DNA of 34,609 bases from Methanoregula sp. (GTDB taxonomy: Archaea; Halobacteriota; Methanomicrobia; Methanomicrobiales; Methanospirillaceae), in the NCBI RefSeq assembly GCF_003170075.1, contig NZ_PMZU01000071.1, positions 1 to 34,609 on the forward strand. Direction: 5' to 3'. Positions 1 through 7,751 of the stretch are shown piece after piece. Every line of letters begins with the position of its first letter. Positions within the stretch are counted from its first letter, which is position 1. The position numbers and the translations under genes were made by a program. Under the pieces are notes generated by a model, which did no database searches, had not been told where the DNA came from, and saw nothing but the letters and a program-made list of their open reading frames with translations.

Positions 1-6
1 GTGTAG

Positions 7-63
7 CCGGATTGTTTATCCGGGACTGCTGACGGATTTTTTTAAAAGGAACAAAAATGTTCC
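7..63. other. two short perfect inverted repeats near the left edge
   Basis: The first 213 bases hold no convincing gene. Two perfect inverted repeats are visible. CCGGAT (7-12) and ATCCGG (18-23) flank a 5-nt loop, and a T run follows at 37-43. GGAACA (48-53) and TGTTCC (58-63) flank AAAA. The first could be the terminator of a gene left of the window. The second, GGAACAAAAATGTTCC, looks like an operator-type palindrome or a small hairpin. Neither can be assigned to a gene from this sequence. Confidence 0.35.
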
Positions 64-213
64 CTGCCCCGGGAACACCGCCGGTATCCCTCATGGGTCC
101 CGGCCGTTGGAGTACTGAGCTGTATTGGTCGTATCGCATTTCTCAAGCCCCGATTTATGGATTATCGGTTGTGCCAGGCTTCTGACTGGTGGAACGTGGT
201 ATTGTTTCCGCAG

Positions 214-1419
214 TCACTGATGCAGGGCCGGGGCATGGTGCGGGCCCCGGGTGGTCCAGATGAGAAGGATCGTCCCCGCCGCGGCTATGACCGCAGCGAC
301 CATGAAACCCGCGCTATACCCGACAAACGCCCAGATAAACCCGATCATCACGCTGGAGACAAGATCCCCGACCCCGTTCGTGGTAGCCAGAGCCCCGAAA
401 CCGAGCGCCCGGGACTCCTCTTCCACCATCTCGCCGGCGAGCGCGCTTTCGAGCGTGTCCTCGGCCGCGATGAAGATACCGCACATCGCAAAGAGGACCC
501 CGTACACAACCAGGTTGGCCGGGGCGATGACAAAGCCGATGAAGGTCGCAACTGCGATGGCATACCCGAGGATAAGCACGGGCCTCCTCCCGACACGGTC
601 GCCGAGCAGCCCCAACGGGTACGACGCCCCGGCATACACGATGTTGCGGACGAGGTACAGGCCCGCGCCTGCCGCAGTGGCCACGGCAAACCCAAGCGAG
701 GGGGTGAGGCTGACGATGGCAAATGCGATGAGCAGGGTGTGGGAGAAGTCCGCGATCCCAAAGACGAGCACAGCGGAGAGAAACACCCTGAACCGGGACG
801 GCAGCCCTTTAAGAGAGGCTACGAGCGGCCGGGGCCGCGGGTGCGGGGCAGCGTCGCGCTCGCGCAGGAAGAGCCAGATCGCAACAAACGCAATGAACCC
901 GGGGATGACCGCCCACAAAAGGATCTCCCGGATACCGATGGATGCAATGAGGATGAGGGCCACGGCCGGGCCGGCGACCGCACCGAGCGTGTCACTGGCC
1001 CGGTGAAACCCGAAGGCCTTGCCGAGATCCTTTTTCTCCACCGATTTCGAGAGGATCGCATCCCGGGAGGGGCTGCGGATTCCCTTGCCGGTCCAGCCGA
1101 CAAGCCTCCCCGCAAGTACGACGTACCACGAGGTGGCAACGGCGATGATCGCGGGAAAGATGGCGGTCGCGACCGAGCCGCCCAGCGCAAATTCCCGCCT
1201 TTTTCCCAGCTTGTCAGCGAAATATCCCGAGAAGAGCTTGACAAAACTGGATGCCCCGTCGCTCAGGCCCTCGATGATGCCGAGGGCAAAGATCGGCGCA
1301 CCAAGAATGATCAGGAACGAAGGGAGGAGGACCGTTACCGATTCGTACCCGAGATCCCCAAAAAAACTCGCGATCCCGGCACCAAGGACCGTCCGGTTCA
1401 GCCATGCCGGCCATTTCAT
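214..1419 (-). CDS. Major facilitator superfamily (MFS) transporter
   Basis: This is a predicted cytoplasmic-membrane secondary transporter of about 401 residues, the usual MFS size, with roughly 12 hydrophobic segments. The MFS loop signature appears twice: near the N-terminus as GYFADKLGKRRE (between helices 2 and 3), and at mid-protein as GDRVGRRPVLILGY (between helices 8 and 9). The substrate cannot be deduced; the family includes drug and metabolite exporters. A longer frame begins at 1524, but I prefer the ATG at 1419 (MKWPAWLNRT), because the added residues are not transporter-like and a TATA-like GATAAAA lies about 29 nt upstream, which fits a leaderless or near-leaderless archaeal transcript. 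It runs in the same direction as hicBA upstream, but a 123-nt gap with its own promoter separates them. Confidence 0.85.
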   Translation of the reverse strand: MKWPAWLNRTVLGAGIASFFGDLGYESVTVLLPSFLIILGAPIFALGIIEGLSDGASSFVKLFSGYFADKLGKRREFALGGSVATAIFPAIIAVATSWYVVLAGRLVGWTGKGIRSPSRDAILSKSVEKKDLGKAFGFHRASDTLGAVAGPAVALILIASIGIREILLWAVIPGFIAFVAIWLFLRERDAAPHPRPRPLVASLKGLPSRFRVFLSAVLVFGIADFSHTLLIAFAIVSLTPSLGFAVATAAGAGLYLVRNIVYAGASYPLGLLGDRVGRRPVLILGYAIAVATFIGFVIAPANLVVYGVLFAMCGIFIAAEDTLESALAGEMVEEESRALGFGALATTNGVGDLVSSVMIGFIWAFVGYSAGFMVAAVIAAAGTILLIWTTRGPHHAPALHQ

Positions 1420-1444
1420 ACGTGTAAATCGGGTGGGGATACCT

Positions 1445-1451
1445 GATAAAA
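1445..1451 (-). promoter_or_regulatory. TATA-like box for the MFS gene
   Basis: On the minus strand the sequence reads TTTTATC, centred about 29 nt upstream of the ATG at 1419. This is the spacing expected for an archaeal TATA box whose transcript begins at or next to the start codon. No clear Shine-Dalgarno sequence precedes that ATG, which agrees with leaderless initiation. Confidence 0.35.
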
Positions 1452-1501
1452 GATGGGAATTGTATCGTGATGGTTCCGGCACGTTAACAGGGCAGGGGGG
1501 A

Positions 1502-1522
1502 TTGATTGGGAGGATTACGCCC
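1502..1522. repeat. left copy of the 21-nt direct repeat flanking hicBA
   Basis: The repeat begins TTGATTGGGAGG and ends ATTACGCCC. It matches 2055-2075 in the same orientation at 20 of 22 aligned columns, differing only by a T/TT length change at two places. This copy lies 20 nt beyond the hicA stop and about 85 nt upstream of the MFS start. It may be an insertion scar, an attachment-like site or a shared operator. Confidence 0.6.
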
Positions 1523-1542
1523 ACAAAAGGTGAAACGAAAAA

Positions 1543-1785
1543 TTACCTGAGCAGGACCAGGACTTCAAGCAGTGCCTTAACGTCAATCCCTGCCTGTTTC
1601 AGGATCGCTTTCAGGGTCCCCCGGTCAATCTCCGGATGGTCAGGAACGACAATAGTCCGTGTATCATCCGCGCTTTTCAGAACGATATGGCTTCCCTTCT
1701 GGTGATCGATGTAAAAGCCGAGCCGGAGCAATGCATTGATCAGTTTCCTCGCCGGGAGAAGCGGGAGCTTTTTTGTCCCGGTCAT
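1543..1785 (-). CDS. hicA: HicA-family mRNA interferase toxin (YcfA-like)
   Basis: This 80-residue protein matches the HicA family, small double-stranded-RNA-binding-fold toxins that cleave mRNA. The conserved core reads KLINALLRLGFYIDHQKGSHIVL (split here as KLINALLRLGF and DHQKGSHIVL), and His33 in GSHIVL is the expected catalytic histidine. The VVPDH segment near residue 46 is also family-typical. Its ATG overlaps the stop of hicB by four bases (ATGA at 1782-1785), so the two are translationally coupled, with the antitoxin made first. Order B-A is the reverse of E. coli hicAB but common elsewhere. Length is normal and no disruption is visible, so the toxin is probably intact. Confidence 0.88.
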   Translation of the reverse strand: MTGTKKLPLLPARKLINALLRLGFYIDHQKGSHIVLKSADDTRTIVVPDHPEIDRGTLKAILKQAGIDVKALLEVLVLLR

Positions 1786-2006
1786 ACTTCAACAGCGATT
1801 TCCCGGATACTTACCCGGTTCTGATTGGGGACTTTTCTCTGGTGTTTGATGAGCGATTCAAGGTACGCCTCGATCGCTTCCTTTGCATTCGCTTCCGCTT
1901 CCGCGACCGTTTTTCCCTGCGTGATACAGCCGGGCAGGGCCGGGACGGTTACCACATACCAGCCATCCTCGCCGGGTTCAATGACAACATTGTATTTTTT
2001 CTGCAT
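1782..2006 (-). CDS. hicB: HicB-family antitoxin
   Basis: This 74-residue protein is a short HicB antitoxin. It has the typical partly degraded RNase-H-like core: an N-terminal strand (YNVVIEPGEDGWYVVTVP), the LPGCITQGKT turn around residues 28-37, and a helix AEAEANAKEAIEAYLE. It should bind and neutralise HicA and probably autoregulate the operon. There is no obvious C-terminal helix-turn-helix or ribbon-helix-helix domain, as the remaining tail is only about 20 residues. A TATA-like TTTAATA on the minus strand (about 2046-2052) and a purine-rich stretch before the ATG support this start. The right-hand 21-nt repeat sits directly upstream of that promoter. Confidence 0.87.
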   Translation of the reverse strand: MQKKYNVVIEPGEDGWYVVTVPALPGCITQGKTVAEAEANAKEAIEAYLESLIKHQRKVPNQNRVSIREIAVEV

Positions 2007-2054
2007 CGGCTTCTACCCCTTCACCTTTCATTGGGGGTTCGCAGGTATTAAAGG

Positions 2055-2075
2055 TTGATTTGGGAGGATACGCCC
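2055..2075. repeat. right copy of the 21-nt direct repeat flanking hicBA
   Basis: This is the near-identical partner of 1502-1522, beginning TTGATTTGGGAGG and ending ATACGCCC. It lies 49 nt upstream of the hicB ATG and abuts the hicB TATA-like box. The two copies bracket the whole hicBA module. Confidence 0.6.
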
Positions 2076-2206
2076 GGGAAACGGTGCGGGGTTTTGTACA
2101 GAGGGGGGAACGCTCAAACGGGGCTCCGCCCCCCGGGGTTATCCCCGATTGGATCCGAATCCTTATGCCCTATAAGAAAGGATAATCCGATGAGAATGAG
2201 CAGACC

Positions 2207-2231
2207 GGTTTTTTTTATTTCAAAAAAAACC
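2207..2231. terminator. perfect GGT8/A8CC hairpin before the HIT gene
   Basis: GG followed by eight T (2207-2216), a 5-nt loop ATTTC, then eight A followed by CC (2222-2231) form a perfect 10-bp inverted repeat ending 22 nt before the HIT start codon. A TATA-like CCTATAAG at about 2169-2176 would place this hairpin inside the HIT leader. It could act as an attenuator or T-rich terminator, or it could simply mark low-complexity sequence. The rest of the 2007-2253 gap holds only the repeat and a GC-rich hairpin-prone stretch near 2117-2148. Confidence 0.35.
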
Positions 2232-2253
2232 AACCCGCTGCCGGGAGTAATCC

Positions 2254-2622
2254 ATGAAATGCCCGTTCTGCAATCCACTGGCTGAAGATATTGTCGCAAA
2301 GAACAATCTCTGCTACGCACTCTGGGACCGGTCCCCGGTCAGCAGGGGGCACCTGCTCGTGATCCCGTTCCGGCATACACCGGATTTCTTCTCGCTCTCC
2401 GTTGAGGAGAAACATGCGTTGCTTGCCCTGATTGATACGGGGAAAGGCGTCATCGAGGAAAATTTCCAGCCGGCCGGCTATAACATCGGGACCAACGTGG
2501 GCGAAGCGGGCGGGCAGACCGTGATGCACTGCCATTGCCACGTGATCCCCCGGTATGCCGGGGATGTGCCGGATGCACGGGGCGGGATACGGGGAGTTGT
2601 GCCGTATAAACAAAAATACTAA
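2254..2622 (+). CDS. HIT-family (histidine triad) nucleotide hydrolase or transferase
   Basis: This 122-residue cytoplasmic protein belongs to the histidine triad superfamily, which hydrolyses or transfers nucleotidyl groups on nucleoside phosphoramidates or dinucleoside polyphosphates. The catalytic triad is MHCHCHVIPRY, with His92, His94 and His96. The upstream strand GHLLVIPFRHTPDFFSL and the NIGTNVGEAGGQTV segment are also diagnostic. The N-terminus starts with CPFC, as in many HIT proteins, and could bind zinc with another ligand. Length is normal. It is followed after 68 nt by the shikimate kinase-like gene in the same direction. The true substrate is not predictable. Confidence 0.9.
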   Translation: MKCPFCNPLAEDIVAKNNLCYALWDRSPVSRGHLLVIPFRHTPDFFSLSVEEKHALLALIDTGKGVIEENFQPAGYNIGTNVGEAGGQTVMHCHCHVIPRYAGDVPDARGGIRGVVPYKQKY

Positions 2623-2690
2623 AACTGTAGTGTGAGTACGCGGATGTATCAATCAACGGTTACTATGAATTCCGGGGACGGCAAAACCCC

Positions 2691-3200
2691 ATGAAAAACA
2701 TTATTCTTATCGGCATGCCAGGCGCAGGGAAGAGCACCGTGGGGGTTATCCTTGCAAAAGCGCTCGGCCGGACGTTTATCGATACGGATATCGTGATACA
2801 GGAAAATGCCGGCAGGCTCCTGCAGGAAATTATTGACAGGGAGGGGCCCGACGCTTTCCTGAAAATCGAGGAAAAAACGATACTGTCTCTTCATTGTCAC
2901 AATTCAGTCATTGCCACGGGGGGCAGTGTTGTTTTCTCGCAGAAAGCGATGGAATCCTTAAAAAAGGAAGGCGTGGTCATTTACCTCGCGATCTCCTTTG
3001 AGGAGATGGAAGAGAGGCTCAGGAACATAACGACCCGGGGAATTGTGCTGTTTTCCGGCGAGAGCCTTTCCGATATGTATCACGAGCGGGTCCCGCTGTA
3101 CGAGAAGTATGCCGATATCACGGTCGATTGTTCAAAGGGAGATTTTGAGAAGATTGTCGAAAAAGTGATCGGGGAACTTGACAGAACCGATCGAGAATGA
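2691..3200 (+). CDS. Shikimate kinase-like P-loop kinase (bacterial AroK type)
   Basis: The 169-residue protein has the fold and motif order of bacterial shikimate kinase: Walker A GMPGAGKST (8-16), DTD at 31-33, ATGGS around 75-79, and a C-terminal RVPLYEKYADITVD segment. Shikimate kinase phosphorylates shikimate at O3 in chorismate synthesis. Most archaea use an unrelated GHMP-family shikimate kinase instead, so a bacterial-type enzyme here is notable. Two substrate-binding features are altered: the usual FR of the FRxxE motif is FLKIE (56-60), and the GGG triplet is GGS. It may therefore act on another small hydroxylated substrate. The gene overlaps the start of the downstream PAS remnant. 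Confidence 0.7.
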   Translation: MKNIILIGMPGAGKSTVGVILAKALGRTFIDTDIVIQENAGRLLQEIIDREGPDAFLKIEEKTILSLHCHNSVIATGGSVVFSQKAMESLKKEGVVIYLAISFEEMEERLRNITTRGIVLFSGESLSDMYHERVPLYEKYADITVDCSKGDFEKIVEKVIGELDRTDRE

Positions 3201-3453
3201 TAAAGAATACAACCTTGAATTTGCTATCAATCCCGCAGATGGATCAGATCAAAAAGTGATAATTTCAATCGCCGGGCTGGAAAAGAATGCACAGGGCAAT
3301 ACGATAAGAGTCATTGGTGTAATTCAGGGTTTAAGTCAGGTTGTCAGCAGCTACCGATTTTTGACACTTTTTAGTCAGGAAATCAAATGGATAAAAATCG
3401 CCCAAAAAACGGTTAGAAATCGTATCGGAACAAATAAATCAATGCTACTCTGA
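3178..3453 (+). pseudogene. Remnant of a PAS/PAC sensor domain
   Basis: Read in this frame, the DNA encodes a stretch resembling the C-terminal half of a PAS domain with its PAC motif: NLEFAINPADGSDQKVIIS, then GLEKNAQGNTIRVIGVIQGLSQ. In intact PAS proteins this motif ends in a DITERK-like linker to another PAS or kinase domain. Here it is followed by about 37 unrelated residues and a stop. The front half of the PAS domain is missing and the only start is a TTG inside the preceding gene. I read it as a decayed signal-transduction gene rather than a functional 91-aa protein. The assignment rests on motif similarity by eye. Confidence 0.45.
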
Positions 3454-3607
3454 GGCATAGACACGGGATTGAATGTCGGGAAAAAGGCCATCTGCCGACA
3501 ACCTGACAGGACCCGTACCCGGTTAAAAGAACCGATTAAAATGGGAATTGCATAATAAATGCGCAGCAGGCTGGGGATTAATGAGGGTAAAAACGAGATG
3601 ATCTGCT

Positions 3608-4027
3608 ATGTGCGATACAAAACCGATAAAACTGGGATTTGTGGTCGCGGAATTTAACCGTGACATCACCTACATGATGGAGATCGAGGCGCGGGAACAC
3701 GCCGCATTCCTCGGCGCAGAAGTGACCGACTGCCTGTACGTGCCTGGCGCCTTTGACATGCCGCTTGCCATCAAGAAGATGCTTGCCGCAGGAAAGGTCG
3801 ATGCTGTTGTTACTATCGGTTGCGTGATCGAAGGGGCAACCCAGCATGACGAGATTGTCGTGCAGCACGCGGCACGGAAGATCATCGACCTCTCGCTTGA
3901 GTTTGGGAAGCCCGTGACGCTCGGAATCTCCGGGCCCGGCATGAGCCGGCTTGAAGCGAACGAGCGGATCGATTACGCTAGGCGCGCCGTTGAATCAGCC
4001 GTAAAACTTGTCAAACGATTACAATGA
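3608..4027 (+). CDS. ribH: 6,7-dimethyl-8-ribityllumazine synthase
   Basis: This 139-residue enzyme condenses 5-amino-6-ribitylaminouracil with 3,4-dihydroxy-2-butanone 4-phosphate to give the lumazine precursor of riboflavin, and hence of FMN, FAD and indirectly the F420 chromophore pathway's shared intermediate. Recognisable sites are FNRD (16-19), GAFDMP (47-52) and [12 protein letters not shown] (71-82), where His80 is the expected proton-transfer residue. Length matches archaeal RibH, which forms icosahedral or pentameric shells. A TATA-like CATAATAAA lies near 3550-3558. Its stop overlaps the aminotransferase start (ATGA at 4024-4027), so the two genes form an operon. Confidence 0.95.
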   Translation: MCDTKPIKLGFVVAEFNRDITYMMEIEAREHAAFLGAEVTDCLYVPGAFDMPLAIKKMLAAGKVDAVVTIGCVIEGATQHDEIVVQHAARKIIDLSLEFGKPVTLGISGPGMSRLEANERIDYARRAVESAVKLVKRLQ

Positions 4028-5163
4028 GACCGCTCTCGGAGAAAGTTGCGGCGATCGCCCCCTCTGCGACTATTGAAATATCCAACCGGGCAAAGAAGAT
4101 GCAGCGGGAGGGTATCGATGTCATCAGCCTCTCGATCGGCGAGCCTGACTTCGACACTCCAAAGCACATCAAGGATGCCTGTATCGATGCCCTGAACCGG
4201 GGGGAGACGCACTACGCGCCCAGCAACGGCATTCCCGAGCTGCTCTCGGCGGTAAGCGACAAGATTAAAAAAGAGAACAAGTTCCCCTGCAAACCCGAGC
4301 AGGTGATCGTCACCTGCGGTGCCAAGGATGCAATATACGAGGGGATGGAGGCGGCCTTAAATCCCGGGGACGAAGTCCTCCTCCTCACTCCGGCCTGGGT
4401 CTCGTACGAGCCCTGTGTCCAGATGGCGGGCGGGAAGATCGTCAGGCACGCGGTCAACCAGAAGACCTTCCAGCTCGACGACTCTCTCCTCGAACGGGTA
4501 ACCCCTCGTACCAAGATGATCGTTGTCAATTCTCCATCGAACCCCTCCGGGGCGGTCTTCGATGCGAAGTCCATGAAACTTGTCGCCGATCTCTGCCAGG
4601 ACTTCGATCTCTACGCGATGTCCGATGAGATCTACGAGAAGATGGTGTACGGGAAAGAGCATATTTCGCTTGCTGCCATCGGTGACATGGCGGAACGGAC
4701 GATCACGATCAACGGTTTCTCGAAGGCCTACGCGATGACCGGCTGGCGACTCGGGTACGCGGTGGCACCCTTAATGATCATCAAAGAGATGTCCAAGGTG
4801 CAGCAGCACTCGGTCTCGCAGGCGACCACATTTGCGATGTGGGGTGCGGTTGCGGCACTCAACGGCGACCAGCGCTGTGTCGAAGAGATGCGTGCCGAGT
4901 TTGACCGGCGACGAAAATTTGTCATATCAGAACTTAACCGTATGGGATACAAGACCGCCCCTGCCAACGGTGCATTCTACGCATTCGTGAAAGTAGCCGG
5001 TGACGACATGGCAATCGCGACAAAATGGCTCGAAGAGGGACACGTGGCGGCAACCCCGGGCAGCGCTTTTTATGCACCCGGATGGATCCGGCTCTCGTAC
5101 GCAACTTCAATGGATAACCTGAAGGAAGCGCTCCAGCGGATCAGGAAAACCGGCGGGAATTAA
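4024..5163 (+). CDS. Class I/II aminotransferase (aspartate aminotransferase family)
   Basis: This 379-residue PLP enzyme is of the archaeal/bacterial aspartate aminotransferase I-gamma type. It exchanges an amino group between aspartate (or an aromatic amino acid) and 2-oxoglutarate. Key features are [11 protein letters not shown] (36-46), the substrate-domain [20 protein letters not shown] (169-175, with the Asn that contacts PLP), DEIYEKMVY, and the Schiff-base lysine Lys234 in [16 protein letters not shown]. Arg near the C-terminus (GWIRLSYA) would bind the substrate alpha-carboxylate. It is translationally coupled to ribH, although the two are not in one obvious pathway. Exact amino-acid preference cannot be read from sequence. 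Confidence 0.9.
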   Translation: MRPLSEKVAAIAPSATIEISNRAKKMQREGIDVISLSIGEPDFDTPKHIKDACIDALNRGETHYAPSNGIPELLSAVSDKIKKENKFPCKPEQVIVTCGAKDAIYEGMEAALNPGDEVLLLTPAWVSYEPCVQMAGGKIVRHAVNQKTFQLDDSLLERVTPRTKMIVVNSPSNPSGAVFDAKSMKLVADLCQDFDLYAMSDEIYEKMVYGKEHISLAAIGDMAERTITINGFSKAYAMTGWRLGYAVAPLMIIKEMSKVQQHSVSQATTFAMWGAVAALNGDQRCVEEMRAEFDRRRKFVISELNRMGYKTAPANGAFYAFVKVAGDDMAIATKWLEEGHVAATPGSAFYAPGWIRLSYATSMDNLKEALQRIRKTGGN

Positions 5164-5195
5164 ATCCTGCATTCCCGGATCATCTCTTTTCACCT

Positions 5196-6080
5196 TTAGA
5201 GGGAGGGTAAACTCTTTCCCTGTGTTTCCTTTTTCCACCAGATCTTTGCATAGGTCGAATCACCGGATATGATAACCTCCTTTCCTTCCTGCCGGATCAG
5301 AGGTGCAAGATAATCGTCCAGCACCCGCTCCTGTTCTCCTGTAGTCACGCTGAACCGGTGCCGGAAGAATGCCGTCACCTCTTCAAGGGACAAAAACCGG
5401 TACTCTTTTTGTAACGGCATCATCTTCACGTTCGCATAGATCTCGGCCTGGTACAGTACCTCAAAAAGACAATCCGCCTTTGGCCCGGGATAATACGTGC
5501 TCCCGTGCAGCGGTTTCCAGAGATCGACATACATCCGCTCCCAGAAGGGCATATCGACAAACCAGTACAGGCATACATATTTCCGCGAGACTGCATCCAT
5601 CGTGAGGAGCGCCGCCCGGATGTCTTCCATCGTCAGGGAGAGTGAGGCGATGACGATGTCGTAGGGGCCTTTGAGATCCCGGTCAGGATCGATATCTTCC
5701 CAGCGTTTCTGCACACAGGAAATATTTGAGATTCCTCTCGCCCGGCATTGCTCCGTGAGGACTGATACCATTCCTGCGCCGGGTTCGATCGCCGTGATTT
5801 CCTGTACCAGCGGCGCGAGCGGGATCGCAAGGGTCCCCGGCCCGGCACCGATATCGAGCACCCGTGTATCTTTGGTGATATCGAGCCCGGCAATTGTCGT
5901 TTTTACCCGGTCGTCGTACTGGCTTTGGGAGTTTGCGGCATACCTCTTTGCATTCTCCGGATCGTTCCAGTTGTGGGATGAATCCTCGAAATGCTTTGAG
6001 GACTCCTGAAGGCGCTGCAGCGCTTTCCAGCGCTCGTTCCAGTCTACAGGAGTACAGGATGTTCCCGACACGGGATGCAT
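5196..6080 (-). CDS. Class I SAM-dependent methyltransferase
   Basis: The 294-residue protein has a Rossmann methyltransferase domain in its middle third. Motif I is VLDIGAGPGTLAIPLA (about residues 73-88), followed by the acidic strand-2 end EITAIEPGAGMV and a motif IV-like PYDIVIASLSL. The N-terminal 60 residues (rich in W, N and Q) and the C-terminal 90 residues are family-specific and may bind the substrate. The closest general resemblance is to archaeal proteins annotated only as SAM-dependent methyltransferases. It converges on the aminotransferase with 32 nt between stops. No cofactor-pathway partner is adjacent, so the substrate is unknown. Confidence 0.8.
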   Translation of the reverse strand: MHPVSGTSCTPVDWNERWKALQRLQESSKHFEDSSHNWNDPENAKRYAANSQSQYDDRVKTTIAGLDITKDTRVLDIGAGPGTLAIPLAPLVQEITAIEPGAGMVSVLTEQCRARGISNISCVQKRWEDIDPDRDLKGPYDIVIASLSLTMEDIRAALLTMDAVSRKYVCLYWFVDMPFWERMYVDLWKPLHGSTYYPGPKADCLFEVLYQAEIYANVKMMPLQKEYRFLSLEEVTAFFRHRFSVTTGEQERVLDDYLAPLIRQEGKEVIISGDSTYAKIWWKKETQGKSLPSL

Positions 6081-6350
6081 ATAGTGGTACTATCCCCCGT
6101 CACCGGTTAAGAGGTTTCCGTTCCGGAATGAAAGGGAGCAATAAAAAAGATCACTCATGCCGGAGCGCATCGATCAGGTTGTGGTTTGCCTTCTGCCATA
6201 CCGGATTAATGCCACGGACCCTGGTGACCGACTCTCCTCACGTAACATAACACTCGAAAATCACCGGCATAAAATCTTGTTTTTGAATCAGCTACTCGCT
6301 CTCAAAAATGTATACTGGTGGGCATCAAATAACAAAACAGCACCACAATG

Positions 6351-6362
6351 TATATATTTATA
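6351..6362 (+). promoter_or_regulatory. TATA box for trpB2 (leaderless start)
   Basis: TATATATTTATA is centred about 26 nt upstream of the ATG at 6381, so transcription should begin at or within a few bases of the start codon. This favours 6381 over the in-frame ATG at 6348, which lies in the promoter itself. No Shine-Dalgarno sequence is visible. The rest of the 6081-6350 gap, between divergent genes, shows nothing else I can support. Confidence 0.6.
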
Positions 6363-6380
6363 CAAAACCGAATAACCGGC

Positions 6381-7739
6381 ATGCAGACCAAGATCCTCCT
6401 TGATGAGGAGCAGATACCCAAAAAATGGTATAATGTCCAGGCAGACCTGCCCTCTCCTCTCGATCCCCCGCTCCATCCCGTCACTCACAAGCCGATCGGC
6501 CCGGATGACTTAAAAGCGATCTTCCCAATGGAACTGATCCGCCAGGAAGTTACGACAGACCGCCATGTGGCCATCCCAGAGGAAGTGCGGGACGTGCTGC
6601 GGCTCTGGAGGCCAAGCCCCCTCTACCGTGCCCACCGGCTGGAGAAGTTCCTAAAGACCCCGGCGAAGATCTACTACAAGTGGGAGGGCGTCAGCCCGGC
6701 CGGGAGCCACAAGACCAACACCTCCGTTCCGCAGGCATACTACAATATGAAGGCCGGTATAGAGCGTATCGCGACTGAAACCGGGGCCGGGCAGTGGGGT
6801 TCCGCCCTTGCCTTTGCCACGATGCTCTACGATCTTGAGTGCACCATCTACATGGTTCGTTCGAGTTACACCCAGAAACCGTACCGGAAGTCGATGATGC
6901 GAGTCTGGGGGGCGGAGTGCATTCCCAGTCCGAGCACGAAGACGAATGCCGGGCGTGCCGTACTCGAAAAGGACCCCGAAACTCCGGGAAGCCTCGGCAT
7001 TGCCATATCCGAAGCGGTCGAGGATGCGGCAAGCCATGCCAATACAAACTACGCGCTGGGGTCGGTGCTGAACCATGTCTGCCTCCACCAGACCGTGATC
7101 GGTCTCGAATGCCGGGAGCAGCTTGCGATGGTCGATGATTACCCGGACGTGGTGATCGGGTGCGTGGGCGGCGGCTCCAACTTTGCCGGCATCTCTTTCC
7201 CGTTCGCCGGCGAAAAACTCACGGGGAAGCACAAGGATACCGATCTCATCGCTGTCGAACCGGCGTCCTGCCCGAGCCTCACGAAGGGCCTGTATACTTA
7301 CGATCTTGCCGATGAAGCGGGGTACACCCCCCTCCTGAAGATGTTCACCCTCGGCCACGATTTTGTCCCGCCTGCAATGCACGCTGGCGGGCTCCGCTAC
7401 CATGGAGACTCCCCGATCGTTTCGCGCCTGGTCCATGACGGTGTGATGCGGGCGGTGGCCTACCACCAGAGCGAGGTCTTCGAAGCGGCCCAGACGTTTG
7501 CCCGCACCGAGGGGATCATTGTTGCCCCGGAGACGTCCCATGCCGTGAAGTCCGCTATCGATGAGGCGCTCGCGTGCAAAAAGAGCGGGGAGAAAAAGAC
7601 GATCCTCTTCAACTGCTCCGGCCACGGCAACTTCGATATGACGGCCTACGATGCGTTCTACAGCGGCCAGCTGGTGGACTACGAGTACCCGGACGAACTG
7701 ATCAAGCAGGCAATCGGGCGAATCCCAAAAATTTCCTGA
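6381..7739 (+). CDS. trpB2: Tryptophan synthase beta chain, type 2 (TrpB2-like)
   Basis: This 452-residue fold-type II PLP enzyme is the TrpB2 form of tryptophan synthase beta, which joins indole and serine to make tryptophan. The longer TrpB2 N-terminus is present ([13 protein letters not shown]). The PLP lysine is Lys111 in [14 protein letters not shown], followed by [12 protein letters not shown], the phosphate-binding [11 protein letters not shown], and the C-terminal [10 protein letters not shown]. TrpB2 enzymes often work without a tightly bound TrpA, and no trpA or other trp gene is adjacent, so it may salvage indole or act as a serine deaminase. The next gene follows after 12 nt. The start was chosen from the TATA spacing. 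Confidence 0.9.
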   Translation: MQTKILLDEEQIPKKWYNVQADLPSPLDPPLHPVTHKPIGPDDLKAIFPMELIRQEVTTDRHVAIPEEVRDVLRLWRPSPLYRAHRLEKFLKTPAKIYYKWEGVSPAGSHKTNTSVPQAYYNMKAGIERIATETGAGQWGSALAFATMLYDLECTIYMVRSSYTQKPYRKSMMRVWGAECIPSPSTKTNAGRAVLEKDPETPGSLGIAISEAVEDAASHANTNYALGSVLNHVCLHQTVIGLECREQLAMVDDYPDVVIGCVGGGSNFAGISFPFAGEKLTGKHKDTDLIAVEPASCPSLTKGLYTYDLADEAGYTPLLKMFTLGHDFVPPAMHAGGLRYHGDSPIVSRLVHDGVMRAVAYHQSEVFEAAQTFARTEGIIVAPETSHAVKSAIDEALACKKSGEKKTILFNCSGHGNFDMTAYDAFYSGQLVDYEYPDELIKQAIGRIPKIS

Positions 7740-7751
7740 AACCTTTTTTCT

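Noticed and set aside
157-1446. 429-codon plus-strand open frame
   Set aside because: It lies antisense to the MFS gene, is rich in Arg, Asp, Gly and Pro as expected for the shadow of a GC-rich gene, and shows no domain.
1502-2075. CRISPR-like repeat pair
   Set aside because: There are only two copies, spaced about 530 nt apart with a toxin-antitoxin module between them; no regular spacers and no cas genes.
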